DNA from: Ascarosepion bandense
Lineage: Eukaryota > Mollusca > Cephalopoda > Sepiida > Sepiidae
Direction: 5' to 3'
NCBI GenBank assembly: GCA_037127315.1
Contig: JBBBDQ010000351.1
Span: forward strand, 334,001-398,000
DNA length: 64,000 nucleotides
Below, one piece after another: positions 32,740-43,919 of the stretch; the first letter of the stretch is position 1; each line of letters starts with the position of its first letter. The translations under genes were made by a program, and so were the position numbers. The notes beneath the pieces are model-generated. The model did not search any database. It worked only from the letters and a program-made list of their open reading frames with translations, and was not told the DNA's origin.

Positions 32740-32922
32740 CTATCAATTACAAACCATTTCTGGCTTGTAAGTGTTTCTTCTATCTTAACTTCAGTTGCTT
32801 TTTATCACAACTTCATATTGTTATTCTGCTACCATTAATAAGTTATGGTCTATATTTCTGAGATGATGTACTGTAATTATTTACATTGTTTGGACTGTTG
32901 TCTACATCTTTGTTGCCATATT

Positions 32923-32972
32923 CACAATCACAATGTTTCAGCTGTTGTATGTTCCAACCTTCTTCAGTGATT
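32923..32972 (-). ncRNA. Hammerhead motif, decayed (class 1)
   Basis: The minus strand keeps CTGAAGA (32967-32961) and AGCTGAAAC, with a weakened stem II (GGTT/AGCT). The cleavage triplet and stem I are degraded. Confidence 0.4.
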
Positions 32973-33111
32973 GAAATTTCAAACTGAACCCTTTATTTCC
33001 TTCACCAGAGTAGATTGTTCTCATTCCATGAGTCATGCCTCTTTCAGATGTCTCAGTGTCAGTTATCTCCCTTGAACTTTATTCTCTAAGCTTTTTGTTC
33101 ACTTCTTCTGT

Positions 33112-33186
33112 AACCAGGTGTTAAACTCACAACTCCTCTGGGTCAATCTCTAGATGTAACCAACGCCTTTATCCACTGGGCCATGT
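33112..33186 (-). repeat. tRNA-like SINE head relic
   Basis: The minus strand carries GGCCCAGTGGATAAAGGCG (A-box region) and GAGTTTAACACC (B-box-like) at tRNA-like spacing. It is not a foldable tRNA gene. Confidence 0.45.
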
Positions 33187-33243
33187 GGACAATGAGAACA
33201 CTCTACCCCAGTGAACGAAATAAAGGGTCCAGTTCAAAACTGT

Positions 33244-33291
33244 GTTCACCTGAAGAAGGTCGGAGTGTACAATGGCCAAAATGTCATGAAT
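33244..33291 (+). ncRNA. Hammerhead motif with conserved stem I (class 1)
   Basis: GTTCAC (33244-33249) precedes CTGAAGA (33250-33256). Stem II GGTC/GGCC is intact, AAAA replaces GAAA, and GTC precedes ATGAAT (33286-33291). Five of six stem I positions still pair; the sixth is a G-to-A change next to C, as expected from CpG decay. Confidence 0.5.
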
Positions 33292-33884
33292 ATGACAACA
33301 ATGATGAGGACAACAGTCTGAACAATGTGAATAATTACAATTTCTCACCTCAGAAATATAGACACATTATACAGAAGGCTGGAGTGTACAACACCCAAAA
33401 TATCTTGAATATCGCAACAAAGATGAGGACAACAGTCTGAACAATGAAATAGTGTAAATAATAAGTTATGGATCGGAAAAAAAAAGAAGACACATACATC
33501 TACATCTCTTATCCTCAGGAACCTGTTTTAATATGACAGCCGCTTTACTAATTAGTTTATTTGAGTACATTGGTCATGGTTACTGTCTGCAGTAACCAAA
33601 ATCTAATTATCTAGCTATATTTGTTTTTCTTCTCTGAATTTCTTCCCTGAATATTAGTTTCAACCTTGAATTTGTAACCTTGAGTAGCTCTTTAGCCTTA
33701 TATTGGGTGAACATTAGTATAAAATGAAAATAAAATTTGATGCTTAGCAGATTTGTGGAGTTGGATCAGGCTGGAGATTTTTAAGCATGTTCTTGTGATA
33801 TTTTAATTTCTCAGATAAAGCATTGTCAGTTACATAAGTGATCAGAATTTTCTGCATCTTAATTTCAGTTGCTTATTATTCTTC

Positions 33885-34770
33885 TTTTATATGCCATGCC
33901 CCTTCAGGATGTGGGCGATCATGGCCTTCTACATGTCCCTATTCCTAGTGGCTCTTAGCACACTTTCTCCTGTTAACCTACCCAAACCCTGCTAGAATAT
34001 AAATATATAGAAACTAGCATGGTCACAAAGTAAGGGATCAGTTTATGTACTGATTATAATGTAGAATTGATCCCCCACTTTATATCCATATAATTTCTTT
34101 CTTGTTTATCAAATTCTGATTATGTATGAATCCACCTCTTCTCAATACTGATTAGTTATTTGTAACTCTTCTTCTATGTGCCATGCCCCTTCAGGATGTA
34201 GGCGATCATGGCCTTCCACATCTCCCTATTCCTAGTGGCTCTTAGCAGGCTTTCTCCTGTTACCCCACACAAACTCTGCTCTGCCATCCACCTGCTCAAG
34301 CCTGTCAAATGTGTTATCTGCTGCTTTCCCCTGTCTCTCTTCCTGACCTGTGAGTATCAGATTCTCCAAGCCCTCCTTCCTCATCACATGTCCCAGGAAC
34401 TTTAGCTGTCTCTTCCTGATGCTCAGTATTAATTTCTTTTTAATTTCCTTTCTTTCTAGAACCTCATCATTGCTCACATGCTCGATTCATAATATCTGCC
34501 ACATTCTTCTGAAGAACCACATTTCAGTTGCTTCAAGTTTTTCCTTCATCTTCGATGATATTGTTCAGCATTCACGGCCATATTGAAGAACTGACATCAC
34601 ATAGCAATCCAGTATTCTCTTCTTTGTTTCTAGTGAAATTTCCCTGTCTCTAATTACTCTACTCAGCTTCTGGAATGCATCCTTCGCCATGCCAATTCAC
34701 CTTCGGATCTCAGTGTTGCACTTTCCGTCTTCCGTTAGAATACTTCCCAACTATTTAAATTTTTCTTTTT
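33885..34770 (-). pseudogene. LINE family A fragment with duplicated 3' tail
   Basis: The minus-strand frame reads SNDEVLERKEIKKKLILSIR, then LKFLGHVMRKEGLENLILTG, ending in the 3' tail. The tail unit occurs twice with a period of 287 bp (GCTAGAATATA junction near 33991; second copy from 34165). Upstream it extends to about 34770. Many stops. Confidence 0.7.
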
Positions 34771-34844
34771 TGCTTTTTATTACAAGACCCAAATTTTCAT
34801 CCTGCACTCATGAGAAAATGGCATGGGTTAGAAATGAAAACTGA

Positions 34845-34925
34845 GCTTTTGGTGTGATTTGAACTTGAATCTCTTGGAAGTCGGCCTTAATTGCCAGTAT
34901 CTTATCACATGGAAGTATATACTAT
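34845..34925 (-). repeat. tRNA-like SINE relic
   Basis: The minus strand has ATGTGATAAGATACTGGCAA and AGATTCAAGTTCAAATC at tRNA-like spacing. Very diverged. Confidence 0.3.
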
Positions 34926-35254
34926 TTGTTGTATGAATATCTTTGCTAACTTGTTTTGATTTATTGCTTTGTCTTTAACAACTCTCTCACAATTAAACAT
35001 CTCTCTCTTCTTACTTCCCCTCCAACCTCATGTGCTCACACTCCTACCGTCGTCTCTGTTATTGCTATTGGCATGGGATAATAGTTTATTCGAGTATGTT
35101 GGACACGGTTCAATTTGAAAATGCTATATTTATATTGATCTCTTTATCGCTTGGATGATGTTTGCAACTTTGACCTTGTGGGAAGACAAAGTTTTATAAA
35201 ATCTTAGTTTTTCATTAAATAAAACCAGTTAATTTCTGCATCCTAGTTTTTTTG

Positions 35255-36371
35255 CTTCTCTAGTAACATGACCAAAGATGCATTCAGGAGCGAAGTAGAA
35301 GCTGTATTGAGAGACAGGGAAATTTCACTAAAAACAAAGAAGAGATCACTGGATTGTTATGTGATGTCTGTCCTTCAATATGGCAGTGAATGCTGAACAA
35401 TCTTGTCAAAGATGAGGGAGATACTTGAAGCAACTGAAATTTGGTTCTACAGAAGGATGCTGAGGATGCCATGGACTGAAGATAACAACAATGAGGTTTT
35501 AGAGAGGATGGAAACAAAAAGGAAACTAAAACTTAATATCAGGAAAAAATAGCTGATATTCCTGGGACATGTAATGAGAAATGAGGGCTTAGAGAATTTA
35601 ATACTCACAGGTTAGATAGAGGGAAAGAGAGACAGGAGAAAGCAACATGTAACATATTGGTGGGCTTGAGCAAATGGATGGCAGAGCAGGGTTTGGGAGG
35701 GGTAACAGGAAAAAGCCTGCTAAGAGCCACTAGGGATAGGGAAATATGGAAGGCCATGATTGCCTACATCCTGAAGGGGCATGGCACATAGAATAAGAGT
35801 TACAAATAACTAATCAGTATTGAGAAGAGGTGGATTCATACCTAATCAAAATTTGATAAACAAGAAAGAAATTATATGGATATAAAGTGGGGGATCAATT
35901 CTATATTGTAATCAATATATAAACTGACCCCTCACTTTGTGACCATGCTAGTTTCTATATATTTATATTCTAGCAGGGTTTGGGTAGGGTAACAGGAGAA
36001 AGTGTGCTAAGAGCCACTAGGGATAGGGAGATGTGGAAGGCCATGATTGCCTACATCCTGAAGGGGCATGGCACATAGAATAAGAGTTACTAATAACTAA
36101 TCAGTATTGAAAAGAGGTGAATTCATACCTAATCAGAATTTGATAAACAAGAAAGAAATTATATCGATATAAAGTGGGGGATCAATTCTAAATTATAATC
36201 AGTAAATAAATTGATCCCTCACTTTGTGACCATGCTAGTTTATATATATTTATATTCTAGCAGGGTTTGGGTAGGGTAACAGGAGAAAGTGTGCTAATAG
36301 CCACTCGGGTTAGGGAGATGGGGAAGGCCATGATTGCCAACATCCTGAAGGGACACAGCACATAGAAGAAG
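35255..36371 (+). pseudogene. LINE family A fragment with three tandem 3' tails
   Basis: The body carries the typical ATGACCAAAGATGCATTC start and a FLGHVMRN-GLENL-type block. Its 3' segment (GTTACAGGAGAAAGTGTGCTAAGAGCCAC-like end of the ORF plus 3' UTR) is then repeated. The AGCAGGGTTTGGG block lies at 35685, 35972 and 36259, exactly 287 bp apart each time. Frames are broken. Confidence 0.75.
35882..35940. repeat. Hairpin module inside the LINE A tail
   Basis: AAAGTGGGGGATCAATT and a complementary AACTGACCCCTCACTTT flank a ~20-base AT loop. The same hairpin occurs at about 34027-34085, 36172-36232, 42489-42547, 44685-44738 and 50373-50432. Confidence 0.65.
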
Positions 36372-36384
36372 TGACATTTGTAAT

Positions 36385-37345
36385 TTAAAATATTTTGTCA
36401 TATGGTTTAACTTGTTATTATTATTTCTTGGTTCTTCCAGACAAGGGCATCGCAGAACTTTTGCTTGCATTTACTTTTTTACAAGAGCCATAACTGAAAT
36501 GCACACATTATATTCTTTGACAGTAAAGACACTATTTTCTCTGTGGAATAAATCTTGAAAATTTACCCAGTGTTCTACAAACTAAATATTACTTTTTCTT
36601 CTTTTTTTCTCTCTTTTTTTAATTGTTTTCTTTTTTTTAGTTTATTTTTTAATTTTTGAAATCAAAATTAAAGTGTATCCTTGAGGCAGGAAATAGGGTA
36701 ATTGCCTGGTAATTGATACTTTGTCTTGATTAAATAGTTATGTAAACTTTCAGTTTGTTGTTGAGTGGATTAGTTTAATAAGAATGACTTGAGTCACATG
36801 TATTTAATTCCAGAATTATATTTGCTTTGTGGCAGGATTTGTTTTTTTTTTATTTCAAATATAACTGACTTCAAAATATGATTTGCAGTAAAATTTTAAT
36901 AACATGAAATTTTGTTGGCTGTGAAAAGAATAAATTAGATGTGTGCGTGAGATTTTGCAAGGGCTGAGAAAAATATCAATCAAATGTGTCGTGTGATCGA
37001 CTGACAGTTTGGTCATGTGATCAATTGGATGCATGGTCATGTGATCAGTTGTCAGTGTAGTCATGCAATCACCAAATGTATTAGTAAAAATCAGCAGTTT
37101 ACATATTGTTACTGTTTATATTTTAAAAAATTTATCAGTATTTTTTTGTTGAATTGTGTTCTGCAACATGTGATCAGTAGTCAACTTCTGCCTGTCTCTT
37201 TCTTGGCTATACACTTTATTTCTTTTCTACTTAACATATTTACTTAGCAAATAAGTACAATCATATTTACCAATTGACTACAATATCTATCTACAATTTA
37301 GAAAAAGACAACAATGTGTACTATACTGATATATACACAGATTTT
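36385..37345. other. No gene seen; short TGATCA-rich minisatellite
   Basis: AT-rich sequence with no recognised gene. At about 36984-37075 a degenerate ~26-bp unit with GGTCATGTGATCA repeats three to four times. A further partial match (ACATGTGATCAGTAG) lies at 37168. Confidence 0.5.
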
Positions 37346-37349
37346 ACAA

Positions 37350-37749
37350 GTATTTGCATTTTGGCATCTTGACATTAATCACTTTCTCACTGATGCAATG
37401 TGGCTTTCCTCTGTCTTTTCTACAAATATTTTAATGGCAACTGCTCTGATGAGCTTTTTCCACGGGTGCCCTGATCATGGGAATTTAAGTGTACTACTAA
37501 ATTGGCATCTAGGTTCCACTCTTTTGCCATTGAAATAGTTAAATGTATCTTTCGCATCTACTCCAACAGTTTCTTTTTTCACATTTTCCACCTGTGGAAC
37601 TTCACTGATTACTTGCTTCCCTGATAGCTACTACAATCTCTAACAATTTAAATGTGACATCAATTACCATCTTCTATCTTCTTGAATCTCATTCATCTTT
37701 TATCCTTTTATTTAATACCCCTTGGACTTTATCATTTCTTTCATTAACT
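37350..37749 (+). pseudogene. LINE family B fragment, left part (interrupted)
   Basis: This is the C-terminal region of a Jockey/CR1-like polyprotein (MATALMSFFHGCPDHGNLSV, then LNWHLGSTLLPL). Its 3' tail resumes at 38531 after the inserted foldback element. Confidence 0.6.
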
Positions 37750-38530
37750 GGCGGACCTGAAGGAGACTACCACCACCTTTAAATTTGTTGTTTTTAATTT
37801 TTGTTTACTTTTTTTAGTGCAATCTTATTGATTACACCCTAAACTTTCTGACTGACAAAAAAATTTTGAAAAATTTCAATATTTAAACAATTTTGGGGGC
37901 GGGGCCCGGTTTTTCATACAACGTTATAGTAAATCAATCCTCCATTTTGGAACTACTTGCCAGTACGACATTACCACCACTGTAAATTGGTTGATTATCA
38001 ATTTTTTTCACTTTTTTCAGTGCAATCTTATCGATTAAACCCTAAACTTTTTGACTGACAAAAAAAAATTGGTAAAAATTTCAACCTTTAAACAATTTGG
38101 TGGGTTGAGGGCTCAGTTTTTCATACAACGTTATAGGAAATCGATCCTGTGCAATTAACGTTTTTGCTTGTGCATATTCAACAACTGAATATTTTTGAAT
38201 AAAGCCATTCTTGGAGTTTCCGAGGAAGATGCCATCATAAGAACTGAAGAAAACTTGAAAAAGACAAAAACAAGAGCAACAATTCGTCCCAAATAAACCA
38301 AAACAAAGCGACCCCAACAGGAGTGGTTCCAAAATGGAGGATTGATTTACTATAACGTTGTATGAGAAACAGAGCCCCCCTAAAATTGTTTAAATATTGA
38401 CATTTTCTAATTTTTTTTTGCTAATTGGGAACTTTATATAATAATTGATAAGTCTGTGCTGAAAAAAGTAAAAAAAACAAAAAAAAAAACAATAAATTTA
38501 AAGGTGGTGGTAGTCTCCTTCAGGTCCGCC
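37750..38530. mobile_element. Foldback / long-TIR DNA element inserted in LINE B
   Basis: It starts GGCGGACCTGAAGGAGACTA and ends with the complement (to 38530). Further inside, TTTCATACAACGTTATAGTA pairs with sequence at 38347-38370. The left arm holds an internal direct duplication (37790-37935 against 37985-38130). Flanks CATTAACT and CATTAATCT suggest an 8-9-bp target duplication, as for hAT or Mutator-like elements. No transposase is visible. Confidence 0.65.
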
Positions 38531-38610
38531 CATTAATCTTATGCAAACTAGTGGTAGTCCTGTCTTGCTTGGGACAAAATGATTAAAAAAGAAAAAAATT
38601 ATCTTATTAT
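38531..38610 (+). pseudogene. LINE family B 3' tail, right part
   Basis: It continues the family-B tail (AGTGGTAGTCCTGTCTTGCT then GGGACAAAATGATT) that was interrupted at 37749. Confidence 0.5.
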
Positions 38611-38929
38611 TTGATGAAAGAATTTTTCTAAAGCCGTTAACAGCTATTACTAAACCAGCTGCATTTAAAAAATAAGTTAAGATAGCATGCTTACTCACAG
38701 TTATTGTTTTATTCTTTTTATGGTTGTATTGTTAGCAGAAAACTTCTACATGCAATAAAATATCTTTAGTAACAACATAATTGCAGCTCTCTACAAAGCT
38801 GCAGCTAGCTCTTTAAAGATAAAAAACACTGTTTTACAGTCTCTCCTCTTTAATGTGACATTTCGTTATCCAGCAACTTCCATGGTCTGGTAATTTTTTA
38901 GTTCATGGAATGTGTGTATGGCAAACACA

Positions 38930-39335
38930 CAGGGTAGTAAAACCTGGTCACTTAAGGAAGTTGATTTTGGCAGAATTGCTAAAACTGACATGCAAATGGC
39001 ACAATGGATGTGCGATGACAGTCTTAGGGATGGAAAATCATCAGAGGAGTTAAGAAATAAGTAGGGTATTGTCAATACAGATATTATGCATCAAATGGTT
39101 TGGGTATGTTTAGAGAAAGAATATAGAAAATCAGATTAGCAATTGTAGGTTTATTGAGGAGCAATAGGTAGACCATGTAAAACGGCTTATCAAAGACAAT
39201 TTAAGGAAGTTGAGATTCCAGCCAGGCCTTACACAAAATTGGGCAGCCTGGGAAAGAGACATCAAGAAAAACCCATCCAACAATGCTAACATGGAAATAG
39301 ATGTCAAACGATGATGATGGAATGGCTATGAGAGC
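38930..39335 (+). pseudogene. RTE-like LINE C-terminal fragment
   Basis: The frame reads KTDMQMAQWMCDDSLRDGKS, then SEELRNK, a stop, and GIVNTDIMHQMVWVCLEKE. This matches the LINE C-terminal block MRMLRWMCGxSLRDRxxSEELRxRLGIxxIxxxMxxxRLRWFGHV. Another frame gives LRFQPGLTQNWAAWERDIKK. It ends in an AAACGATGATGATGG tail, a typical LINE 3' end in cephalopod genomes. Confidence 0.65.
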
Positions 39336-39604
39336 AGTGCCACATATTGTTTATAACTTTTCATAGTAGCTGACAGTAGCAGCATATTTTATTGACATGA
39401 CCTTCCTTGTTTCTTACATATAGCTGCATATTTACCCATTCAGGATACCATCCAAGAGAACAGAAGTTACATAAAACAAGAATGTCATGAAAAATATTTG
39501 TAGAAAAGCTGTCAAGAAAATATTTGTAGAAAATATTTGTAGAAAAGCCAGAGGAAAGGATTGTCTTCTCAAAATATGAAATCATAATGTATAAGACAAT
39601 TCAA

Positions 39605-40260
39605 ATATGGCATTAAATACATTGTGGCTTTCCTCTGGCTTTTCTACAAATATTTTCATGCCAACTGCTCTGACAAGCTTTTTCTCCTGTTGCCCTAACT
39701 ACTAAGCATGCTACTTGATTGGCATCTAGGTCCCAACCATTTACTGCCGAAATAGCTAAATGCAACCACCACTTCTACTTCAAAAGTTTCTGTTTTTGCA
39801 TTTCTTGCCTGTGCAACTCCACTTACTTGCTTCACTGATAACTACCATCTTGAAAAACTTAAATGTAATGTCAACCACCATCTTAAATTCCATCATTGAT
39901 CCTTTCCTCAATCTTCCCTGTACTCATTCTTTTCTCTCACTTTCACTTTATTTCATTTTTAGCCTCCCACATATGAGTGGCATTTCTGTCTCAGTCAGTT
40001 AAGTGCCATCGAAAGAGACATGACTGACTGGGCAGAAGATTATCCCACAGTAGGTTGCCATTGTTTTCTATGGTAGACTGGTTGCCAACTAAGGCTATAG
40101 AACCCAATCTGTCATATTATTTAACCCATAACTGGAGGGAAAAGACAGATTGATACCTTTCCTAAGGGTATTTGTTCATAAGTGAATGCAAGGAATTGTC
40201 ATTGTGATTTGGTATCCACTGCACCACAACACACATTTCTGCCTCACTTATAGTAAAATG
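39605..40260 (+). pseudogene. LINE family B fragment (split by a SINE)
   Basis: It covers the post-RT C-terminus (GFPLAFLQIFSCQLL-like frame remnants, LASLITTILKNLNVMSTTI) and the 3' tail. A family-1 SINE is inserted at 39994-40233 with a 13-bp target duplication. The tail resumes afterwards (CTGCCTCACTTATAGTAAAATGATT-type end). Confidence 0.6.
39994..40233 (-). mobile_element. SINE family 1 nested in LINE B, with 13-bp TSD
   Basis: CATTTCTGTCTCA (39981-39993) and CATTTCTGCCTCA (40234-40246) flank it, differing at one base. The B-box half is shortened compared with the 17921 copy. Confidence 0.8.
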
Positions 40261-40289
40261 ATTAAAAGATAAAGAAAAAAAATTACATA

Positions 40290-40654
40290 CACTGCCGGCC
40301 ATAATTATTAGACAATCCCAGTTTTAAAAAAAATGATGTATTTCATACTATTTTTAGTATTTATTACCAAGTGGATGATTCTAAATGAAAATAAAATGGT
40401 TCTTTTATTAATACTGCACAATAACATGTGCATCAAATGAACTATTTTGGTGTCCAGTTATTGTGCTCTCTTCCTCATGCTAGTCTCTTCTTCTTATTGG
40501 CTGTCCTTGTAAAATTTTGCAAAGTAACAATAACAAAAGAGACATTCTATTTTCCTTTAGAATTATTGACTTGGCAATAAATACTAAAAATAGTATGAAA
40601 TACATAATTTTTTTTTAAAAAACTGGGGTAGCCTAATAATTATGGCCAGTAGTG
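40290..40654. mobile_element. Tc1/mariner-like MITE with TA duplication
   Basis: The ends CACTGCCGGCCATAATTATT and complementary CACTACTGGCCATAATTATT are flanked by TA on both sides (40288-40289, 40655-40656). Subterminal arms pair for about 90 bp. It is the same family as 28565-28956; a solo end occurs near 47226-47252. Confidence 0.8.
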
Positions 40655-40656
40655 TA

Positions 40657-41190
40657 GCTGCTAAGAAAGTTGGTTCGCTGTGTTGTGCTAGACAATTTTC
40701 CCCTCTAAAATCTATCCTACATATCTATAAGTCTACCATTCGTCCATGCTTAGAATACTGATGTCACTAATGGTTTGGTGCTATTTACCTTGTTCTCCTT
40801 GATAAAATCCAAAGAAGTATCAGCAATGTTATTGGTCCTGATCTGACAGCTCAGCTTTAGTCACTTTCCCACAACTGTAAGGTTGCTTCTCTGAGCCTTT
40901 TCTAGAAATATTTTCATGCTAATTATTCAGAAAAGCTCTTCATTATGGTACCTTGACTTTTAAAAAAAAATTAAACAGTACTAGACTGGTGTCAAGATCT
41001 CGTTAATTTACAGTTGAGCTGGCTACATGTAACCATAAATCCTATGCTAACAGTTTCTTTTCTCACACTTCTCACTTGTTAATCTTCCTTCTGGCCCCAT
41101 GCTTTCCAACCAACTTTTATCTGCAAAAATTTAATACAATGTTAATTGCTATCTGCTGTGCTTCTGAAGACTTTTTTTCCCTTCACATTT
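40657..41190 (+). pseudogene. LINE family B fragment including RT thumb region
   Basis: The frame reads AAKKVGSLCCARQFSPLKSI, then LHIYKSTIRPCLEY, later LLDKIQRSISNVIGPDLT and VASLSLF. This is the classic Jockey/CR1-like sequence (ILxLYKSxIRPCxEYCxHxW; LLDxVQRR). It has several stops. Confidence 0.7.
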
Positions 41191-41196
41191 ATCTAA

Positions 41197-41722
41197 TCTA
41201 AACTTATTTATAAATGGAACTTTGTCTGTGTGTGTGTATGTGTGTCTGTGTGTGTGTGTGTATCCGTTACCTATAGACTCTGAAACGGCTGAACCGATTT
41301 TCTTGAAAATTTACACAGTTGTACTATAAGCGTCTGCAAGTGTTCTAAGCTAGGTTTTGTGTCAAGGTACCCCCGATAAATATTGAAAATTGATAATCAC
41401 AAAAATCGGGTTATAGAAGGAGTGGTCTGATTTTAATAAAATTTGATACACTCATAGAGAAAGACATAAGAAATGATACTCAGAAGTTTCAAGGTTGCAG
41501 TTCTTACAATAGTGCAGAAAATCGATAATATATATATATAAGGCAAGATGTTTGTGTGTGTGTCTGTTTATCTGTCTGTATGACCTTTATACAAATCCAC
41601 AATTTTTATCTGATTCTCACCAAACTTCACGCAAATATTCTTTAGGCTGAGTCTGAACTCCTGGACCATGGATTAGTTTTAAAGCTTTCATTACACCCGA
41701 GCAACGCCGGGCTATACTGTGA
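41197..41722 (+). mobile_element. Helitron-like element (family 1), internally different
   Basis: It starts TCTAAACTTATTTATAAATG and ends CCCGAGCAACGCCGGGC with TATACTGTGAG in place of TATACTGCTAG. Its 3' third matches the copies at 55456 and 61113 rather than 19570, so two subfamilies share ends. Confidence 0.65.
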
Positions 41723-41729
41723 GTTATTA

Positions 41730-41818
41730 ATGTTTCTGTTCCTAATTCTTTCAAACCCAGTAACCCTTTGTGTCTTAGTGGCTTTTCTGCCTTGCATGGA
41801 GTGGAACCAATTAAGAAA
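41730..41818 (+). repeat. LINE family B 3' tail relic
   Basis: It has the CCTTTGTGTCTTAGTGGCTT and CTGCCTTGCATGGAGTGGA blocks typical of the family tail. Confidence 0.4.
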
Positions 41819-41849
41819 ATATTACTAAAATAACATTCTTTATATATAA

Positions 41850-42695
41850 GTGGTATGACACTGAGACCTGAAGATGAATTGGCATGACCAAGGATGCATT
41901 CTAGAAGCTGAGTAGAGTATTAAGGAACAGGAAAATTTCATTAGAAACAAACAAGAGAGTACTGGATTGCTATGTGATGTCAGTTCTTCAATATGGCAGT
42001 GAATGCTGGACATTTTCAAAAATGAAGGAGAGTCTTGGGGCAACCAAAATGTGGTTCTACAGAAGAATGCTGAGGATACTATGGACTGAACATGTGAGCG
42101 ATGATGAGGATAGAAATGAAAAGGAAACTAATACTTAACATCAGGAAAAGATAGCTGAAGTTCCTAAAACTTGTAATGAGAAAAGAGGGCTTCAAGAATC
42201 TGATACTCACATGTCAGATAGAGGGAAAAAGAGACAGGGGAAAGCAATGCGTAACATACCTGATAGGCTTGAGCAAAAGAATGGCAGAACAGGGTTTGGG
42301 CGAGGTAACAGGAGAAAGTGTGCTAAGAGCCACTAGGGACAGGAAGATGTGGAAGGCCATGATTGCCTACATCCTGAAGGGGCATGGCACATAGAATAAG
42401 AGTTACAAATAACTAATCAGTATTGAAAAGAGGTGAATTCATACCTAATCAGAATTTGATAAACAAGAAAGAAATTATGTTGCAGATATAAAGTGAGGGA
42501 TCAATTCTATTTTATAATCAGTATATAAACTGATCCTTCACTTTATGACCATGCTAGTTTCTATATATTTATATTCTAGCAGGGTTTGGGTAGGGTAACA
42601 GGAGAAAGTGTGCTAAGAGCCACTAGGGATAGGGAGATGTGGAAGGCCACGTTCTCCTACATACTGAAGGGGCACTGCACATAGAAGAAGTATGT
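41850..42695 (+). pseudogene. LINE family A fragment with two tandem 3' tails
   Basis: It includes the ATGACCAAGGATGCATTC segment, an MRKEGFKNLILTCQIEG frame (42176 on) and RATRDRKMWKAMIAYILKG at the end, followed by the 3' tail. The tail unit starts again at 42578, 290 bp after 42288. Confidence 0.75.
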
Positions 42696-42699
42696 TTGA

Positions 42700-43430
42700 G
42701 AATACTACATTGATCAGAATATAGGGTGTGTTACATGTTAAGTGTAACAAAAAAAAAATGATTGGCCAAAAACTCAGAATTAAAAATCACATACAAATAT
42801 TTAATTTACAATAAACACAAAATAAGATATATACAAAATTTATAATTATTTTGCATTCAAAACAGAAAACTGAGTTTACTACTAGCAGAGTGATGGGTAA
42901 GGGTTACAAAGGGGGCAGGAAGGTGTCAAATATCTTGACCCAGTTAAGATAGCAAGAAGTTTAAATGCTATACTTTTAGGAAATCCTCAAATGTATATAA
43001 AAAGAATAATTTTCAGCTTGGTCAATGAAAGAGTCAAAAATATCTATTTACTCTTTTAGTTATGTGAGGTTCTGTTTCAGGTTTTAGTTGGTCACCAAAT
43101 TTTCTTAGAGATTCTTTTGGTTGGATGCACATATCCACGAAATGGGCTGGAGTTGATATTGTCAGCAAATCCTGTTAACAACTAACTACTCTCTTCCCAA
43201 AGCCTTTTTTTATAGGGGCTAACACCTAATTTGCATATTTCTAGAACATTTCGAATTCTCTGGATTTTACTTGAATTTTCTCAGACATTCTAGCATCTTC
43301 CAAACATTCTATTTCTAAGTTCCTTATTTTTACAACTACTTAATGAATTAAATTAAAACTTTTTTGTAATAACAAGTAGGACTCAATAGAATCTTTTACT
43401 ACAACTTTTTTGACATTATTATTATTATTA
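42700..43430. other. No gene or clear element seen
   Basis: AT-rich single-copy-looking sequence without recognisable coding potential; it ends in a short ATT run at 43419-43431. Confidence 0.4.
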
Positions 43431-43454
43431 TATACAAATGCATCCTTGTAACAG

Positions 43455-43657
43455 GTGCATCAGAAATACCTCCTAGAAGTACATTCCATATAATGGTAAG
43501 ACATTAATGGCAATGGTATCTTCATAAAGCTGTCTTACCTTTATGTGGGAGGTATTTCTGCCACACCTTGTCTCTCCCAGAAATGCCTCCTACATAATAG
43601 TAAAATTTTAGTGGCAATAGTGTCTTCATTCATTATGTGGGAGGTATTTCTGCCACA
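43455..43657. repeat. Two tandem stem-loops (about 91-bp unit)
   Basis: CAGAAATACCTCCTA...GGGAGGTATTTCTGCC forms a stem-loop, and a second, slightly different copy follows. The ATGTGGGAGGTATTTCTGCC block starts at 43543 and 43634. Confidence 0.6.
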
Positions 43658-43919
43658 CATGTAGTTTAGAATAATGCATGGTATTTATTTGGAAAGTAAT
43701 GAGGATCTTGCACAGTATAATGGCCAATATTATGATTCTCATAATTTATCATCTATTGCTAATATGGTGCCATTAGGATATTGCTGGATTTCAAATTTAG
43801 CAAACATCTCTAAATCAATATCTCACAAGAAAGAATCTGCTTCTTGGTTAATGCTTGAAGTCAGTGATTGATTCAAGGTAAGAAGCAAGATTTAGAATTA
43901 TTAATTTTTTAATCAATTC

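Larger units (their letters stand above)
32885..33435. mobile_element. Class-1 hammerhead repeat pair around an inserted tRNA-like segment
   Basis: A minus-strand copy (32885-33010) and a plus-strand copy (33195-33345) face each other. A second, partial tandem unit follows on the plus side (33345-33435). About 180 bp of tRNA-like SINE relic and unrelated DNA separates the two. Confidence 0.6.

Noticed and set aside
38081..38332. 83-codon minus-strand frame inside the foldback element
   Set aside because: It lies partly in the inverted arm and matches no transposase motif I know, so I did not call it a gene.
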